Source: Oscillospiraceae bacterium (lineage in GTDB: Bacteria; Bacillota; Clostridia; Oscillospirales; CAG-272). Taken from it: DNA of 43,110 bases. The stretch spans positions 1 to 43,110 of the forward strand of contig SVQN01000015.1 in assembly GCA_015065295.1 (NCBI GenBank), in the 5' to 3' direction. The notes beneath the pieces are model-generated. The model worked only from the letters and a program-made list of their open reading frames with translations. It was not told the DNA's origin and ran no database searches. The translations under genes were made by a program, and so were the position numbers. Of this stretch, positions 23,526 through 32,432 are shown piece after piece. Numbering within the stretch: position 1 is the first letter of the stretch; each line of letters begins with the position of its first letter.

Positions 23526-24386
23526 ATGAAATTAGACGAATTTCTTTCTTATTATCATGCGGAATACATTTCCTCGCGCTCGAACGCGAAGGTGGTTGCG
23601 CTCGGCAAGCTCTCCGATAAAAAATACCGGGACAGGGAATCCGTATTTCTTGCGGACGGCGTGAAGCTCGCCGGAGAAGCGGTGAACTACGCGCATCCGG
23701 AGTACCTCATTCTTGCGGAATCCGCTCTCGATACGGCAGCCGCGCAGAAAACCGCGGAGCAGTACAAAGCCGCCGGTATTCCGATCTATGTGTTCTCCGA
23801 TCCCGCATTTGACAAAATTTCCGCCGAACAGTCCCCCGACGGCATTATCGCCGCACTTGCTTATATGACCGGGCTTCATACGTTTACGATGCGGGGCGAT
23901 ATAAGCAAATTCGACGATTGGCAGAAGGGTCGGCGTCTTCTGATGCTCGACAGCATCCGCGATCCCGGAAATCTCGGAACCATTCTCCGCTCGGCAGAAG
24001 CGATGGGAATCACCGGCGTGATCCTGTCCGGCTGTGCGGACATCTATAACCGTAAAACGATCCGTGCGGCGATGGGAACTCTGTTCCGGATGCCGCTGTT
24101 TATCGTCAATGCGGAAGACAGCATCCCGCTGATCCGGCAGATGCGGAAGTTTGAACGCCGGGTTCTTGCCGCCGCGCTCGGTGAACATACGCTGACGCTC
24201 GGCGGGTACGATGTCCGCATCGACGACTGTCCGGTGATCGGCAACGAAGGTCACGGACTTTCGCAGAACGTGATTGATGCCTGCACTGCCTGTGTCCGCA
24301 TTCCGATGGCAGGGAATACCGAGAGCCTGAACGCGGCATCGGCGGCAGTCTGCATTCTCTGGGAATCCTATCGGGTATTCTACTAA
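23526..24386 (+). CDS. TrmH/SpoU-family RNA methyltransferase
   Basis: A 286-residue SPOUT 2'-O-methyltransferase for rRNA or tRNA ribose. The N-terminal substrate-binding domain (about 1-110, with NAKVVALGKLSDKKYR) is followed by the knotted catalytic domain with motif 1 DPGNLGTILRSAEAMGI, motif 2 IGNEGHGLS and motif 3 RIPMAGNTESLNAASAAVC, which bind S-adenosylmethionine. It follows rplT as in many Firmicutes. The exact target nucleotide is unknown. First gene of the long plus-strand run; palindromic repeat copy 2 lies just upstream. Confidence 0.93.
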   Translation: MKLDEFLSYYHAEYISSRSNAKVVALGKLSDKKYRDRESVFLADGVKLAGEAVNYAHPEYLILAESALDTAAAQKTAEQYKAAGIPIYVFSDPAFDKISAEQSPDGIIAALAYMTGLHTFTMRGDISKFDDWQKGRRLLMLDSIRDPGNLGTILRSAEAMGITGVILSGCADIYNRKTIRAAMGTLFRMPLFIVNAEDSIPLIRQMRKFERRVLAAALGEHTLTLGGYDVRIDDCPVIGNEGHGLSQNVIDACTACVRIPMAGNTESLNAASAAVCILWESYRVFY

Positions 24387-24410
24387 ATTTTTGTTCGGGA
24401 GGTATTTTTC

Positions 24411-25904
24411 ATGACGGACGACACGCGGCTTCTGTATCTCTGGCTTGCGCTGACCTTCGGCCCGGCAAGCAAACTTGCGGTAAAACTGCTGGATGCGCTC
24501 GGTTCTCCCGATGCAATTTTCAGTGAAAAACTTCATGAACTCCGTCCCGGCGAAGCACTTTCCGAAAAAGAACTTGACCATGCGAAGGCACTGGTGAAAA
24601 CGCATACGTTCGCGGAAGCGGAACAGATGCTTGAACGGTGTCACGGCATGGGTATCGACATTCTCACGCCGGACTCTGCGGTATATCCGGATTCGCTCCG
24701 GTATCTTCCCGACCGTCCGCTTACGCTGTATCTGCGCGGAACGATGCCGGACTGCAATACCAATATGACCACTGCCGTGGTCGGAACCCGGAAAATGACC
24801 GAGTACGGCCGGACAATGGCGTATTCCCTCGGTGTCGGTCTGACGTACGGCGGCTCGATCGTTGTCAGCGGAATGGCACTCGGCTCGGACAGCATGGCAC
24901 TGATCGGCGCACTGGACGCCGGCGGTCAGGTGGTCGCAGTGCTCGGTTCCGGTGTGGACGTGATCTATCCCCGCGAACACCGCGATATTTACCGGAAGAT
25001 CGTCGAACGCGGCGCGGTTATTTCGGAATATCCTCCGGGAACTCCGCCCATCGGCAGTCATTTTCCGGTACGCAACCGCATCATGAGCGGCATTGCCGAC
25101 GCAACGGTTGTTGTGGAAGCCGATGCCCGGAGCGGATCGCTGATTACCGCCGCCCATGCGTTCGATCAGGGGAAGAAGGTTTTCGCAGTTCCCGGAAAGA
25201 TCGGCGACGCAGGTTCGGAGGGAACGAACAATCTTATCCGCGACGGTGCGCTTGCCGTCCTGACGGCGGAGGATATCCTTGCGGAATTTGAGTTTATCTA
25301 TCCGCATACGGTCAGCGTTCAGCGGGCACACGCGATGCTCCACGGCAAGGAAATGGACGAACTGTCCCGTACGGCGATGGCGCGAACGCGGATCAACACC
25401 CGCACGGAAACCGGCAGTCTCGGACGCGCAAATTATTACGGCAGCGGTACCTACGGCGGCCGCAGAAACGAGTATCCGGTACCGGCACCGGTGTCATCCG
25501 AACGTGTCCCCGCACCGGTTCCCCGGGAACCCGAACCGGCAGCGGAAGAACCGGCACCGAAAAAGAAACCGCGTCCGGTCAATGTAGTAAAATCATTCTT
25601 CGGACTGGAAAAAGACAAGGACGAAAGAAAAAACGATAAACAACGGGTAAATTCTGATAAAAAAATCGTTCCGGCGAAAAAAATTGAGCTGGATATGCTT
25701 GATGAAACGGAAATCAAGGTATATAATAAAATGAAACCAAGCGTTCCGACGCTTCCCGACGAGCTGGTGGACGCGGAAACCTCCGTCAGTGCCGTCATGA
25801 GCGCACTGACCATGCTCGAAATGGCCGGCGCGGTTGAGTCCGGCGGAGGCGGTTACTTTATGCGCGTACAGCCCGACGACATCATGCAGTCGGAGAACGA
25901 CTGA
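24411..25904 (+). CDS. dprA: DNA processing protein DprA
   Basis: Protein that loads RecA on incoming single-stranded DNA in natural transformation and is widespread beyond competent species. The Rossmann-like core (about 90-300) shows VVGTRKMTEYGR, SGMALGSDSMALIGALDAGG, VLGSGVDVIYPREH, EYPPGTPPIGSHFPVRNRIM and GSEGTNNLIRDGA. The C-terminal winged helix is LDETEIKVYNKM onwards. At 497 residues it is about 100 longer than usual: a Pro/Glu/Lys-rich, probably disordered segment (about 325-435) sits between the core and the winged helix. Start ATG follows GGAGG. It heads the dprA-topA-trmFO group. Confidence 0.95.
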   Translation: MTDDTRLLYLWLALTFGPASKLAVKLLDALGSPDAIFSEKLHELRPGEALSEKELDHAKALVKTHTFAEAEQMLERCHGMGIDILTPDSAVYPDSLRYLPDRPLTLYLRGTMPDCNTNMTTAVVGTRKMTEYGRTMAYSLGVGLTYGGSIVVSGMALGSDSMALIGALDAGGQVVAVLGSGVDVIYPREHRDIYRKIVERGAVISEYPPGTPPIGSHFPVRNRIMSGIADATVVVEADARSGSLITAAHAFDQGKKVFAVPGKIGDAGSEGTNNLIRDGALAVLTAEDILAEFEFIYPHTVSVQRAHAMLHGKEMDELSRTAMARTRINTRTETGSLGRANYYGSGTYGGRRNEYPVPAPVSSERVPAPVPREPEPAAEEPAPKKKPRPVNVVKSFFGLEKDKDERKNDKQRVNSDKKIVPAKKIELDMLDETEIKVYNKMKPSVPTLPDELVDAETSVSAVMSALTMLEMAGAVESGGGGYFMRVQPDDIMQSEND

Positions 25905-25924
25905 GGCAGTCGGAAAACGACTGA
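25886..25924 (+). repeat. 19-bp tandem repeat spanning the dprA stop
   Basis: GCAGTCGGAGAACGACTGA (25886-25904) is repeated at 25906-25924 with one substitution. Each copy contains CAGTCG/CGACTG arms and a TGA; the first TGA is the dprA stop codon. Confidence 0.85.
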
Positions 25925-25992
25925 AACAATCGTTCGGCGATTTGATTTCATCCACTCCCAATCTCCCATATTAACGAACGAAGGGAACAACC

Positions 25993-28275
25993 ATGGCACA
26001 TCTTCTTATTATGGAATCCCCCTCGAAGGCGAATACCGTCAAGAACTATCTCGGTTCCAATTACAAGGTAGTCGCATCCAAGGGGCACGTCCGTGACCTG
26101 CCGAAATCCACGCTCGGCGTTGACATCGAAAATAATTTTGAAGCACATTATATAAATATCCGCGGCAAGGGCGACCTCATCAAGGAACTGAAAAAAGAGG
26201 TCAAGAAGGCCGATAAGATTTATCTGGCAACGGACCCTGACCGGGAAGGCGAAGCGATCGCATGGCATCTGGCGATTTCCCTCGGAATTCCGCAGGAAAA
26301 GGCAATGCGCGTGACCTTCAATTCCGTCACCAAGTCCGTCGTCAAGGAAGCGATCAAGCATCCGCGCGCCATCGACATGGATCTCGTGAACGCGCAGGAA
26401 ACGCGCCGTATTCTTGACCGCATCATCGGCTACAAGGTCAGTCCGTTCCTCTGGAAAGCCGTCAAGAGCGGACTTTCCGCCGGACGTGTGCAGTCCGCCG
26501 TTACCAAGCTGATCGTTGACCGCGAAAACGAGATCCGTGCGTTTGTCCCGCAGGAATACTGGACGATCGGCGCGGTTCTGAACAATACCGAAGGGAAGCC
26601 CTTCGAAGTCAAGTTCTACGGCGACGCGGCAACCAGAAACAAAATCGAGCTTCCGAACGAAGAAGCGGCGATGCAGGTGGTCCGCGCGGTCGAAGGACAG
26701 AAGTTCCTCGTCGCGGACATCAAGCGCGGCAAGAGAACCAAGAATCCCGCGCCGCCGTTTATCACGTCCACGCTCCTTCAGGAAGCATCCCGCAAGCTGA
26801 ATTTCCAGTCCCAGCGCACCATGAAGGTCGCGCAGGAACTCTACGAAGGGGTCAACCTCGGCTCCGAATTCGGCGGAATGCAGGGTCTGATTACCTATAT
26901 GCGTACCGACTCTCCGCGTATTTCCGAAGAAGCACAGGCAGAAGCCAAGGCGTACATCGTCGGCAAATACGGCGAGGAATATTATCCGAAAACTCCCCGG
27001 AACTACAAATCCGGTGCAAACGCGCAGGATGCTCACGAAGCGATCCGTCCGTCCGACGCGAAGCTGGAACCTCTTGCAATCAAAAAGCTGCTGTCTCTCG
27101 ATCAGTATAAGCTCTACAAGCTGATCTGGGACCGCTTCATCGCCAGCCAGATGGAATCCGCCGAACTGGCAACGGTGCAGACCGACTTCACCTGCGCGGG
27201 TTATCTCTTCCGGGCAAGCGGCTACACCGTCAAGTTTGCCGGCTACATGGCGCTGTACGAAGAATCCACCGAAGACACCGCTCCCGCAGACGACAATATG
27301 CGGATTCCCGTGGTGGAGGAAGGCGAACTGCTCGACGCACAGTCGGTCACACCGGCACAGCATTATACCGAGCCGCCGGCACGCTATACCGAAGCGTCCC
27401 TCGTCGATTTCCTCAAGGAAAAGGGCATCGGCCGTCCGAGTACCTATACTCCGATTATCACGATCATCATTTCCAGAAACTACGTCAAGCGCGAGGGCAA
27501 ATCCTTTGTTCCGACCCCGCTCGGCGAAATCACGACCAAGCTCATGTGCGAATACTTCCCGGACATCGTGGACTATAAGTTCACCGCGTCCATGGAAGAC
27601 CGTCTCGACGACATCGAAAACGGCGAATGTGCGATGCTGACCGTCCTCAACAATTTCTACGACGGCTTCAAGGGCGAGCTGGACAAGGCACTCGAAAACA
27701 TCGGCACCAACGACATCGACCTTCCCGCCGAAGAAACCGACATCATCTGCGAACACTGCGGCAGCCGTATGATCGTCAAGAACGGACGTTACGGCAAATT
27801 TGCCGCCTGCCCGAACTATCCGACCTGCAAGAACACCAAACCCCTTGCCAAGACCGGCGACGGTCTGGTCGAAAAGGTTCCGGAAATTGCGCCGACCAAG
27901 TGCGAACTCTGCGGCGCGGATATGATCCTCCGCAACGGCCGCTACGGCAGCTTCTACGCCTGCTCCCGCTACCCGGAATGCAAGTTCACCAAGCAGAAGA
28001 CCCGTTCTCTCGGTGTCGCATGCCCTCAGTGCGGCGCGGACATCGTGACCAAATACGGCAAGAACAAGACCGTATTCTACAGCTGTTCCAAATATCCGGA
28101 ATGCACATTCTCCTCGTGGGATATGCCGACCGCCGAGAAATGCCCGACCTGCGGCGGAATGCTCTACCGCAAAAAGGGGAAGAACCAGCTCGTATGCAAA
28201 ACCGAAAACTGCGGATATAAAGTCGATATTCCGCCGGAAGAAACCGAAACGAACGACAACGATACCGAAGCATGA
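25993..28275 (+). CDS. topA: DNA topoisomerase I (type IA)
   Basis: Relaxes negative supercoils through a transient 5'-phosphotyrosine. The Toprim domain begins HLLIMESPSKANTVKNYLG with the acidic DPDREGEAIAWH; the central domains include the active-site Tyr302 in YMRTDSPRIS and the GIGRPSTYTPII motif. The C-terminus carries four zinc-binding Topo_C4 repeats (about 583-750): CEHC..CPNYPTC, CELC..CSRYPEC, CPQC..CSKYPEC and CPTC..CKTENC. The length of 760 is slightly above the common 690-700 because of the extra zinc repeats. Its TGA overlaps the trmFO ATG (ATGA), giving translational coupling. Confidence 0.97.
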   Translation: MAHLLIMESPSKANTVKNYLGSNYKVVASKGHVRDLPKSTLGVDIENNFEAHYINIRGKGDLIKELKKEVKKADKIYLATDPDREGEAIAWHLAISLGIPQEKAMRVTFNSVTKSVVKEAIKHPRAIDMDLVNAQETRRILDRIIGYKVSPFLWKAVKSGLSAGRVQSAVTKLIVDRENEIRAFVPQEYWTIGAVLNNTEGKPFEVKFYGDAATRNKIELPNEEAAMQVVRAVEGQKFLVADIKRGKRTKNPAPPFITSTLLQEASRKLNFQSQRTMKVAQELYEGVNLGSEFGGMQGLITYMRTDSPRISEEAQAEAKAYIVGKYGEEYYPKTPRNYKSGANAQDAHEAIRPSDAKLEPLAIKKLLSLDQYKLYKLIWDRFIASQMESAELATVQTDFTCAGYLFRASGYTVKFAGYMALYEESTEDTAPADDNMRIPVVEEGELLDAQSVTPAQHYTEPPARYTEASLVDFLKEKGIGRPSTYTPIITIIISRNYVKREGKSFVPTPLGEITTKLMCEYFPDIVDYKFTASMEDRLDDIENGECAMLTVLNNFYDGFKGELDKALENIGTNDIDLPAEETDIICEHCGSRMIVKNGRYGKFAACPNYPTCKNTKPLAKTGDGLVEKVPEIAPTKCELCGADMILRNGRYGSFYACSRYPECKFTKQKTRSLGVACPQCGADIVTKYGKNKTVFYSCSKYPECTFSSWDMPTAEKCPTCGGMLYRKKGKNQLVCKTENCGYKVDIPPEETETNDNDTEA

Positions 28276-29600
28276 ACAATATCAACATTTACGGCGCGGG
28301 ACTTGCGGGATGTGAAGCCGCGTGGCAGGCCGTCCGTCACGGCGCGCACGTCACCCTTTACGAAATGAAGCCGCACAAGAAGTCTCCCGCGCATCATTCC
28401 GATACGTTTGCCGAACTCGTCTGCTCGAACTCCCTCCGTTCCGCCGAAATCACCAACGGTGTCGGTCTTCTCAAGGAGGAGCTGTTCCGCATGGGTTCGA
28501 TTATCATGGAATCCGCGAGAAAAACGCAGGTTGCCGCCGGCGGTGCGCTTGCCGTGGACCGCGTCCTGTTCTCCGAATATATCACGGACAAGATCCGCTC
28601 CCATCCGGAAATCGAGATTGTCGAGCGCGAAATGACCGAAATTCCGCCGGACGAAATCACCGTTGTGGCGACCGGCCCGCTCACATCCGACGCGATGGCC
28701 GCGTATATTTCGAATCTCATCGGGGGAAACAGTCTGCATTTCTTTGATGCCGCCGCCCCCATTGTGGATGCGGAAAGCATCGACATGACCAAGGCGTTCT
28801 ACGCGACCCGCTACGACAAGGGTTCGCCGGACTACATCAACTGCCCGATGAACGAAGAGGAATACAAGGCGTTCTACAAAGCACTCATCGAAGCGAAAAC
28901 CGCCGAACTGCACGAATTTGAAAAGGGCGAAAAAATCAAGGTGTTCGAAGGCTGTATGCCCGTTGAAGTCATGGCTTCGCGCGGAGAAGATACCCTTCGC
29001 TTCGGCCCGATGAAGCCGGTCGGGATCAAAAATCCCGCAACCGGCGAGGAATATTACGCCATCGTCCAGCTCCGCCGCGAAAACGAAGAGGGAACCATGT
29101 TCAACCTCGTCGGCTTCCAGACGCACCTGACCTTCCCGGAACAGCGGCGTGTCTTCCGCATGATCCCCGGCCTTGAAAATGCGGAATTCCACCGCTACGG
29201 GGTCATGCACCGCAACACCTTCATGAATTCTCCCGAACTTCTCGAACCCGACTATTCTCTCCGCGCGAACCGGAACATCTACTTCGCCGGACAGATGACC
29301 GGGGTCGAAGGGTATATCGAATCCGCCGCATCCGGCTTTGTCGCCGGAACGAACGCCGCTGTCCGTGCAATGGGACGGGAACCGTTTATTTTCCCGGAAG
29401 AAACCATGATCGGCGCGATGGCACATTACGTTGCCCGCGGAGACAAGACCCAGTTCCAGCCGATGAACGCCAATTTCGGGATCATTCCGCCCCTTGCCCA
29501 GAAAGTCAAGGGCGGCAAGAAGTACCGCAACGAGGCCTACGCGCACCGTGCGCTCGAAAAAGCGGACGAGCTGGCGGAAATCCTCAAAGAACTTGTATAA
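28272..29600 (+). CDS. trmFO: tRNA (uracil-5-)-methyltransferase TrmFO
   Basis: Folate- and FAD-dependent enzyme that makes m5U54 in tRNA using methylenetetrahydrofolate, the Gram-positive alternative to TrmA. 442 residues. The FAD motif is YGAGLAGCEAAWQAVRHGA near the N-terminus, followed by YEMKP; the catalytic cysteines correspond to C51 in LVCSNSLR and C228 in EGCMPVEVMASRG. Downstream features are RRENEEGTMFNLVGFQTHL and FAGQMTGVEGYIESAASGF. The start overlaps the topA stop by 4 nt. The dprA-topA-trmFO order is conserved in Firmicutes. Confidence 0.97.
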   Translation: MNNINIYGAGLAGCEAAWQAVRHGAHVTLYEMKPHKKSPAHHSDTFAELVCSNSLRSAEITNGVGLLKEELFRMGSIIMESARKTQVAAGGALAVDRVLFSEYITDKIRSHPEIEIVEREMTEIPPDEITVVATGPLTSDAMAAYISNLIGGNSLHFFDAAAPIVDAESIDMTKAFYATRYDKGSPDYINCPMNEEEYKAFYKALIEAKTAELHEFEKGEKIKVFEGCMPVEVMASRGEDTLRFGPMKPVGIKNPATGEEYYAIVQLRRENEEGTMFNLVGFQTHLTFPEQRRVFRMIPGLENAEFHRYGVMHRNTFMNSPELLEPDYSLRANRNIYFAGQMTGVEGYIESAASGFVAGTNAAVRAMGREPFIFPEETMIGAMAHYVARGDKTQFQPMNANFGIIPPLAQKVKGGKKYRNEAYAHRALEKADELAEILKELV

Positions 29601-29618
29601 TTCCCATGGAGTGGAACA

Positions 29619-30623
29619 ATGGATATTATCATTGACGCAATGGGCGGGGACAACGCTCCGAAAGCGATTGTCGAAGGAGCCGTTCTCGCTTCCCAGAAAT
29701 ACAAATCCAAACTGATTCTCGTCGGCAATCAGCCGGTGATCGAAAAACACCTGCAGGAATGCGGTGCGGATACCCGCGCAATCGAGATCGTACATACCGA
29801 AGGGGTCATCACCATGGAAGACGATCCGCTGTCGGTCGTACGCGCAAAGAAAGAATCCTCCATGGGCGTAGGGCTCCGGATGCTGAAGGAAAGCGGCGAT
29901 GCGTTTGTGTCTGCCGGAAATACCGGCGCGCTTCACGCAGGCTCGTCCCTCATTATCCGCCCGATCAAGGGTGTCCATCGTTCCGGCATCGCCACCATCC
30001 TTCCGTTTGAACGCCCCGTTCTCCTGATGGACTGCGGAGCGAACGTCAATGTCACAGCGGACTATCTCGTCCAGTGGGCACTGATGGGCTCCATCTACAT
30101 GAAAAATGTACACGGTGTGGAACATCCCGAAGTCGGACTCCTCAACAACGGAACCGAAGAACACAAGGGAACGCAGATTCAGATCGACGCTTATCAGAAG
30201 CTGAAAGCGTCCGAATATATCCGGTTCGCCGGAAATATCGAGGGCAAGGAAGTCCCGACCGCACCGTGCGACGTTCTCGTTACCGACGGTTTTACCGGCA
30301 ATGTCACCCTCAAGCTCGTGGAAGGCATGGCAAAATTCCTGTTCGGTACGCTGAAAGAGATGTTCACGCAGAACATGATGACCAAGATGTCTTACCTCAT
30401 GATGAAGGATCAGCTCCGCCAGATGAAGCATCAGTTTGACGCATCCGAATACGGCGGCGCACCTCTCCTCGGACTCCAGAAGCCGGTTATCAAGGCGCAC
30501 GGCAGTTCCGATGCGAAAGCGATCTGCAACGCGGTCCGTCAGGCGGAAGCCTTCGTGAAAACCGGCGTGATCGGACAGATTGCGGACGTCATGCAGGAAA
30601 TGCAGAAACAGAAAGAAGAATAA
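29619..30623 (+). CDS. plsX: Phosphate acyltransferase PlsX
   Basis: Converts acyl-ACP to acyl-phosphate for PlsY, the first step of phospholipid synthesis in most Gram-positives; a soluble, membrane-associated protein. 334 residues, family-typical, with MDIIIDAMGGDNAPKAIVEG, SAGNTGALHAGSSLIIRPIKG, LMDCGANVNVTADYLVQWA and DGFTGNVTLKLVEGMAKF. The ATG follows GGAG after a gap of 18 nt from trmFO. The acpP gene that usually follows plsX is absent here; rnc follows directly after 9 nt. Confidence 0.97.
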   Translation: MDIIIDAMGGDNAPKAIVEGAVLASQKYKSKLILVGNQPVIEKHLQECGADTRAIEIVHTEGVITMEDDPLSVVRAKKESSMGVGLRMLKESGDAFVSAGNTGALHAGSSLIIRPIKGVHRSGIATILPFERPVLLMDCGANVNVTADYLVQWALMGSIYMKNVHGVEHPEVGLLNNGTEEHKGTQIQIDAYQKLKASEYIRFAGNIEGKEVPTAPCDVLVTDGFTGNVTLKLVEGMAKFLFGTLKEMFTQNMMTKMSYLMMKDQLRQMKHQFDASEYGGAPLLGLQKPVIKAHGSSDAKAICNAVRQAEAFVKTGVIGQIADVMQEMQKQKEE

Positions 30624-30632
30624 GGAAGATCA

Positions 30633-31364
30633 ATGAACAATCCGACAAAACTGCAGCCGCAGGCACTGGAAGGACTGGAAAAACGGATCGGGCATACCTT
30701 CAAAAACAAGGAATATGCCAAGATCGCCCTGACCCATTCGTCGTTCTCCAACGAAATGAAGGCAAAGGGGCAGAAAACTCCGTTCAACGAACGTCTCGAG
30801 TTTCTCGGGGATTCCGTCCTTTCCATTGTCGTAAGCTCGTACATTTTCGATAAATACAAAAACAAGCAGGAAGGCGACCTGACCAAAATCCGTGCCGCCG
30901 TCGTCTGCGAAAAGGCACTCGCCAAGTACGCCAACGCCATTTCTCTCGGCGATTATATGTACCTCGGTCACGGCGAGATCATGAACAACGGCCGGAAACG
31001 TCCGTCCATCATTGCCGATGCGTTTGAAGCACTTCTTGCAGCGATCTATCTCGATACCGACGAAACCTTTGACGTGGTTGAAACGTTCCTGATTCCGTTC
31101 ATTGCGGCGGAAATCGACCATATCACGGCAACCGGCGTGTTCATCGACTACAAAACCGCTCTCCAGCAGGTCGTTCAGCAGGTCAACGGGGAAATCCTCG
31201 AATATGTTTGCACCGAGGAAAGCGGCCCCGCGCACAGCCGGTATTTCAAGGTGGAAGCGCGTCTGAACAGCAACATCATCGGCCGCGGCGAAGCAAAGAC
31301 CAAGCGTGAAGCCGAGCAGCAGGCGGCTCACGAAGCCCTGATCCTGTTCGGGGAAGCAGAATAA
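30633..31364 (+). CDS. rnc: Ribonuclease III
   Basis: Double-strand RNA endonuclease for rRNA processing and decay. The 243 residues comprise the RNase III domain (about 10-160) with the signature NERLEFLGDSVL at 52-63 (catalytic acids Glu56 and Asp60) and the second acid cluster DAFEALLAAIYLD, then a C-terminal dsRNA-binding domain (about 170-240, from DYKTALQQVVQQ with KTKREAEQQAAHEAL). The start ATG follows AAGGAAG. Located just before the radical SAM and smc genes, an order known from other Clostridia. Confidence 0.97.
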   Translation: MNNPTKLQPQALEGLEKRIGHTFKNKEYAKIALTHSSFSNEMKAKGQKTPFNERLEFLGDSVLSIVVSSYIFDKYKNKQEGDLTKIRAAVVCEKALAKYANAISLGDYMYLGHGEIMNNGRKRPSIIADAFEALLAAIYLDTDETFDVVETFLIPFIAAEIDHITATGVFIDYKTALQQVVQQVNGEILEYVCTEESGPAHSRYFKVEARLNSNIIGRGEAKTKREAEQQAAHEALILFGEAE

Positions 31365-31372
31365 AATTCCCC

Positions 31373-32398
31373 ATGAAGAAATCCCATGTGAACATACCGG
31401 TGTTTATCCCGCACCTTGGATGCCCGAATCTGTGTGTTTTTTGTAATCAACGCGCCATTTCGGGCGTTTCTTCATTTTTGTATGAAACGACGGAACGGAC
31501 GATCACCGAAGCGTTATCCACCGTCCGGGAAGATACCGACTGTGAAATTGCGTTTTTCGGCGGCTCCTTCACCGGGATCGACCGCACGCTGATGACCGGT
31601 CTCCTTAATCTTGCACAGTCCTATGTGGATTCCGGCAGAGTTTCCGGCATCCGGATGTCCACACGTCCGGACTATATCAATGAAGAAATCCTCGGGATTC
31701 TGCAAGGGTACACCATATCTGCCGTGGAACTCGGTATCCAGTCTTTCTCGGATAACGTCCTGATTTCCTGCAAACGCGGGCATTCTCCCGAACGTTCCCG
31801 TCAGGCCATGGCGATGCTCCGCGAAGCGGGAATTCCCACGGTCGGTCAGATGATGATCGGACTGCCCGGTTCCGCGCCGGAGGACGAAATTGCCTGTGCG
31901 GAAGAAATCTGCCGTCTCGGTGCCGCCGGAACGCGCATTTATCCGACGATTGTTTTCCGCGATACCGAACTGCACCGGATGACGGTCTGCGGGGAATATC
32001 AGCCGCTTTCCCTTGACGAAGCGGTGGAACGCAGTGCCGCCGTTCTGGATGTGTTTATCCGGAATGAAGTTCCGTGTCTGCGGATCGGTCTGTGCGAAAG
32101 CGAAAATCTCCACTCGGAGGAATCGTATGCTGCGGGACCGAATCATCCGTCTCTCGGCGAACTGGTGTACGGTGAGGTGTATTACCGCCGTATCTGTGCC
32201 GCTCTGGATGAACATCCGCCGGTTCCGGGAAGCCGTCTGACCGTTGCGGTGCCGAAAGGGGATCTCTCGATGGCGGTCGGACAGAAACGCCGGAATAAAA
32301 TAAGAATAGAAATTAAACATCGTGTAAAATCTGTCAAATTCATTGAAAAAGACATTTTTCCGCGATATAATATAAAAATACACGAAGAACATCCATAA
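31373..32398 (+). CDS. Radical SAM protein, Elp3-like
   Basis: A 341-residue radical SAM protein. The [4Fe-4S] cluster motif is C17-x3-C21-x2-C24 in HLGCPNLCVFCNQ; further core motifs are FFGGSFTGID (SAM-binding GGS-like loop), MSTRPDYI, ELGIQSFSDNVL, and GLPGSAPEDE. The pattern resembles Elp3/HemN-type proteins, but the acetyltransferase domain of Elp3 is absent. The substrate is unknown. It lies 8 nt after rnc and 34 nt before smc; this placement recurs in Clostridia. The basic C-terminal tail (about 305-341) is not a recognised domain. Confidence 0.9.
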   Translation: MKKSHVNIPVFIPHLGCPNLCVFCNQRAISGVSSFLYETTERTITEALSTVREDTDCEIAFFGGSFTGIDRTLMTGLLNLAQSYVDSGRVSGIRMSTRPDYINEEILGILQGYTISAVELGIQSFSDNVLISCKRGHSPERSRQAMAMLREAGIPTVGQMMIGLPGSAPEDEIACAEEICRLGAAGTRIYPTIVFRDTELHRMTVCGEYQPLSLDEAVERSAAVLDVFIRNEVPCLRIGLCESENLHSEESYAAGPNHPSLGELVYGEVYYRRICAALDEHPPVPGSRLTVAVPKGDLSMAVGQKRRNKIRIEIKHRVKSVKFIEKDIFPRYNIKIHEEHP

Positions 32399-32432
32399 GC
32401 ATCCAACAGAAATCCGAAGGGGAGGGAACCTT

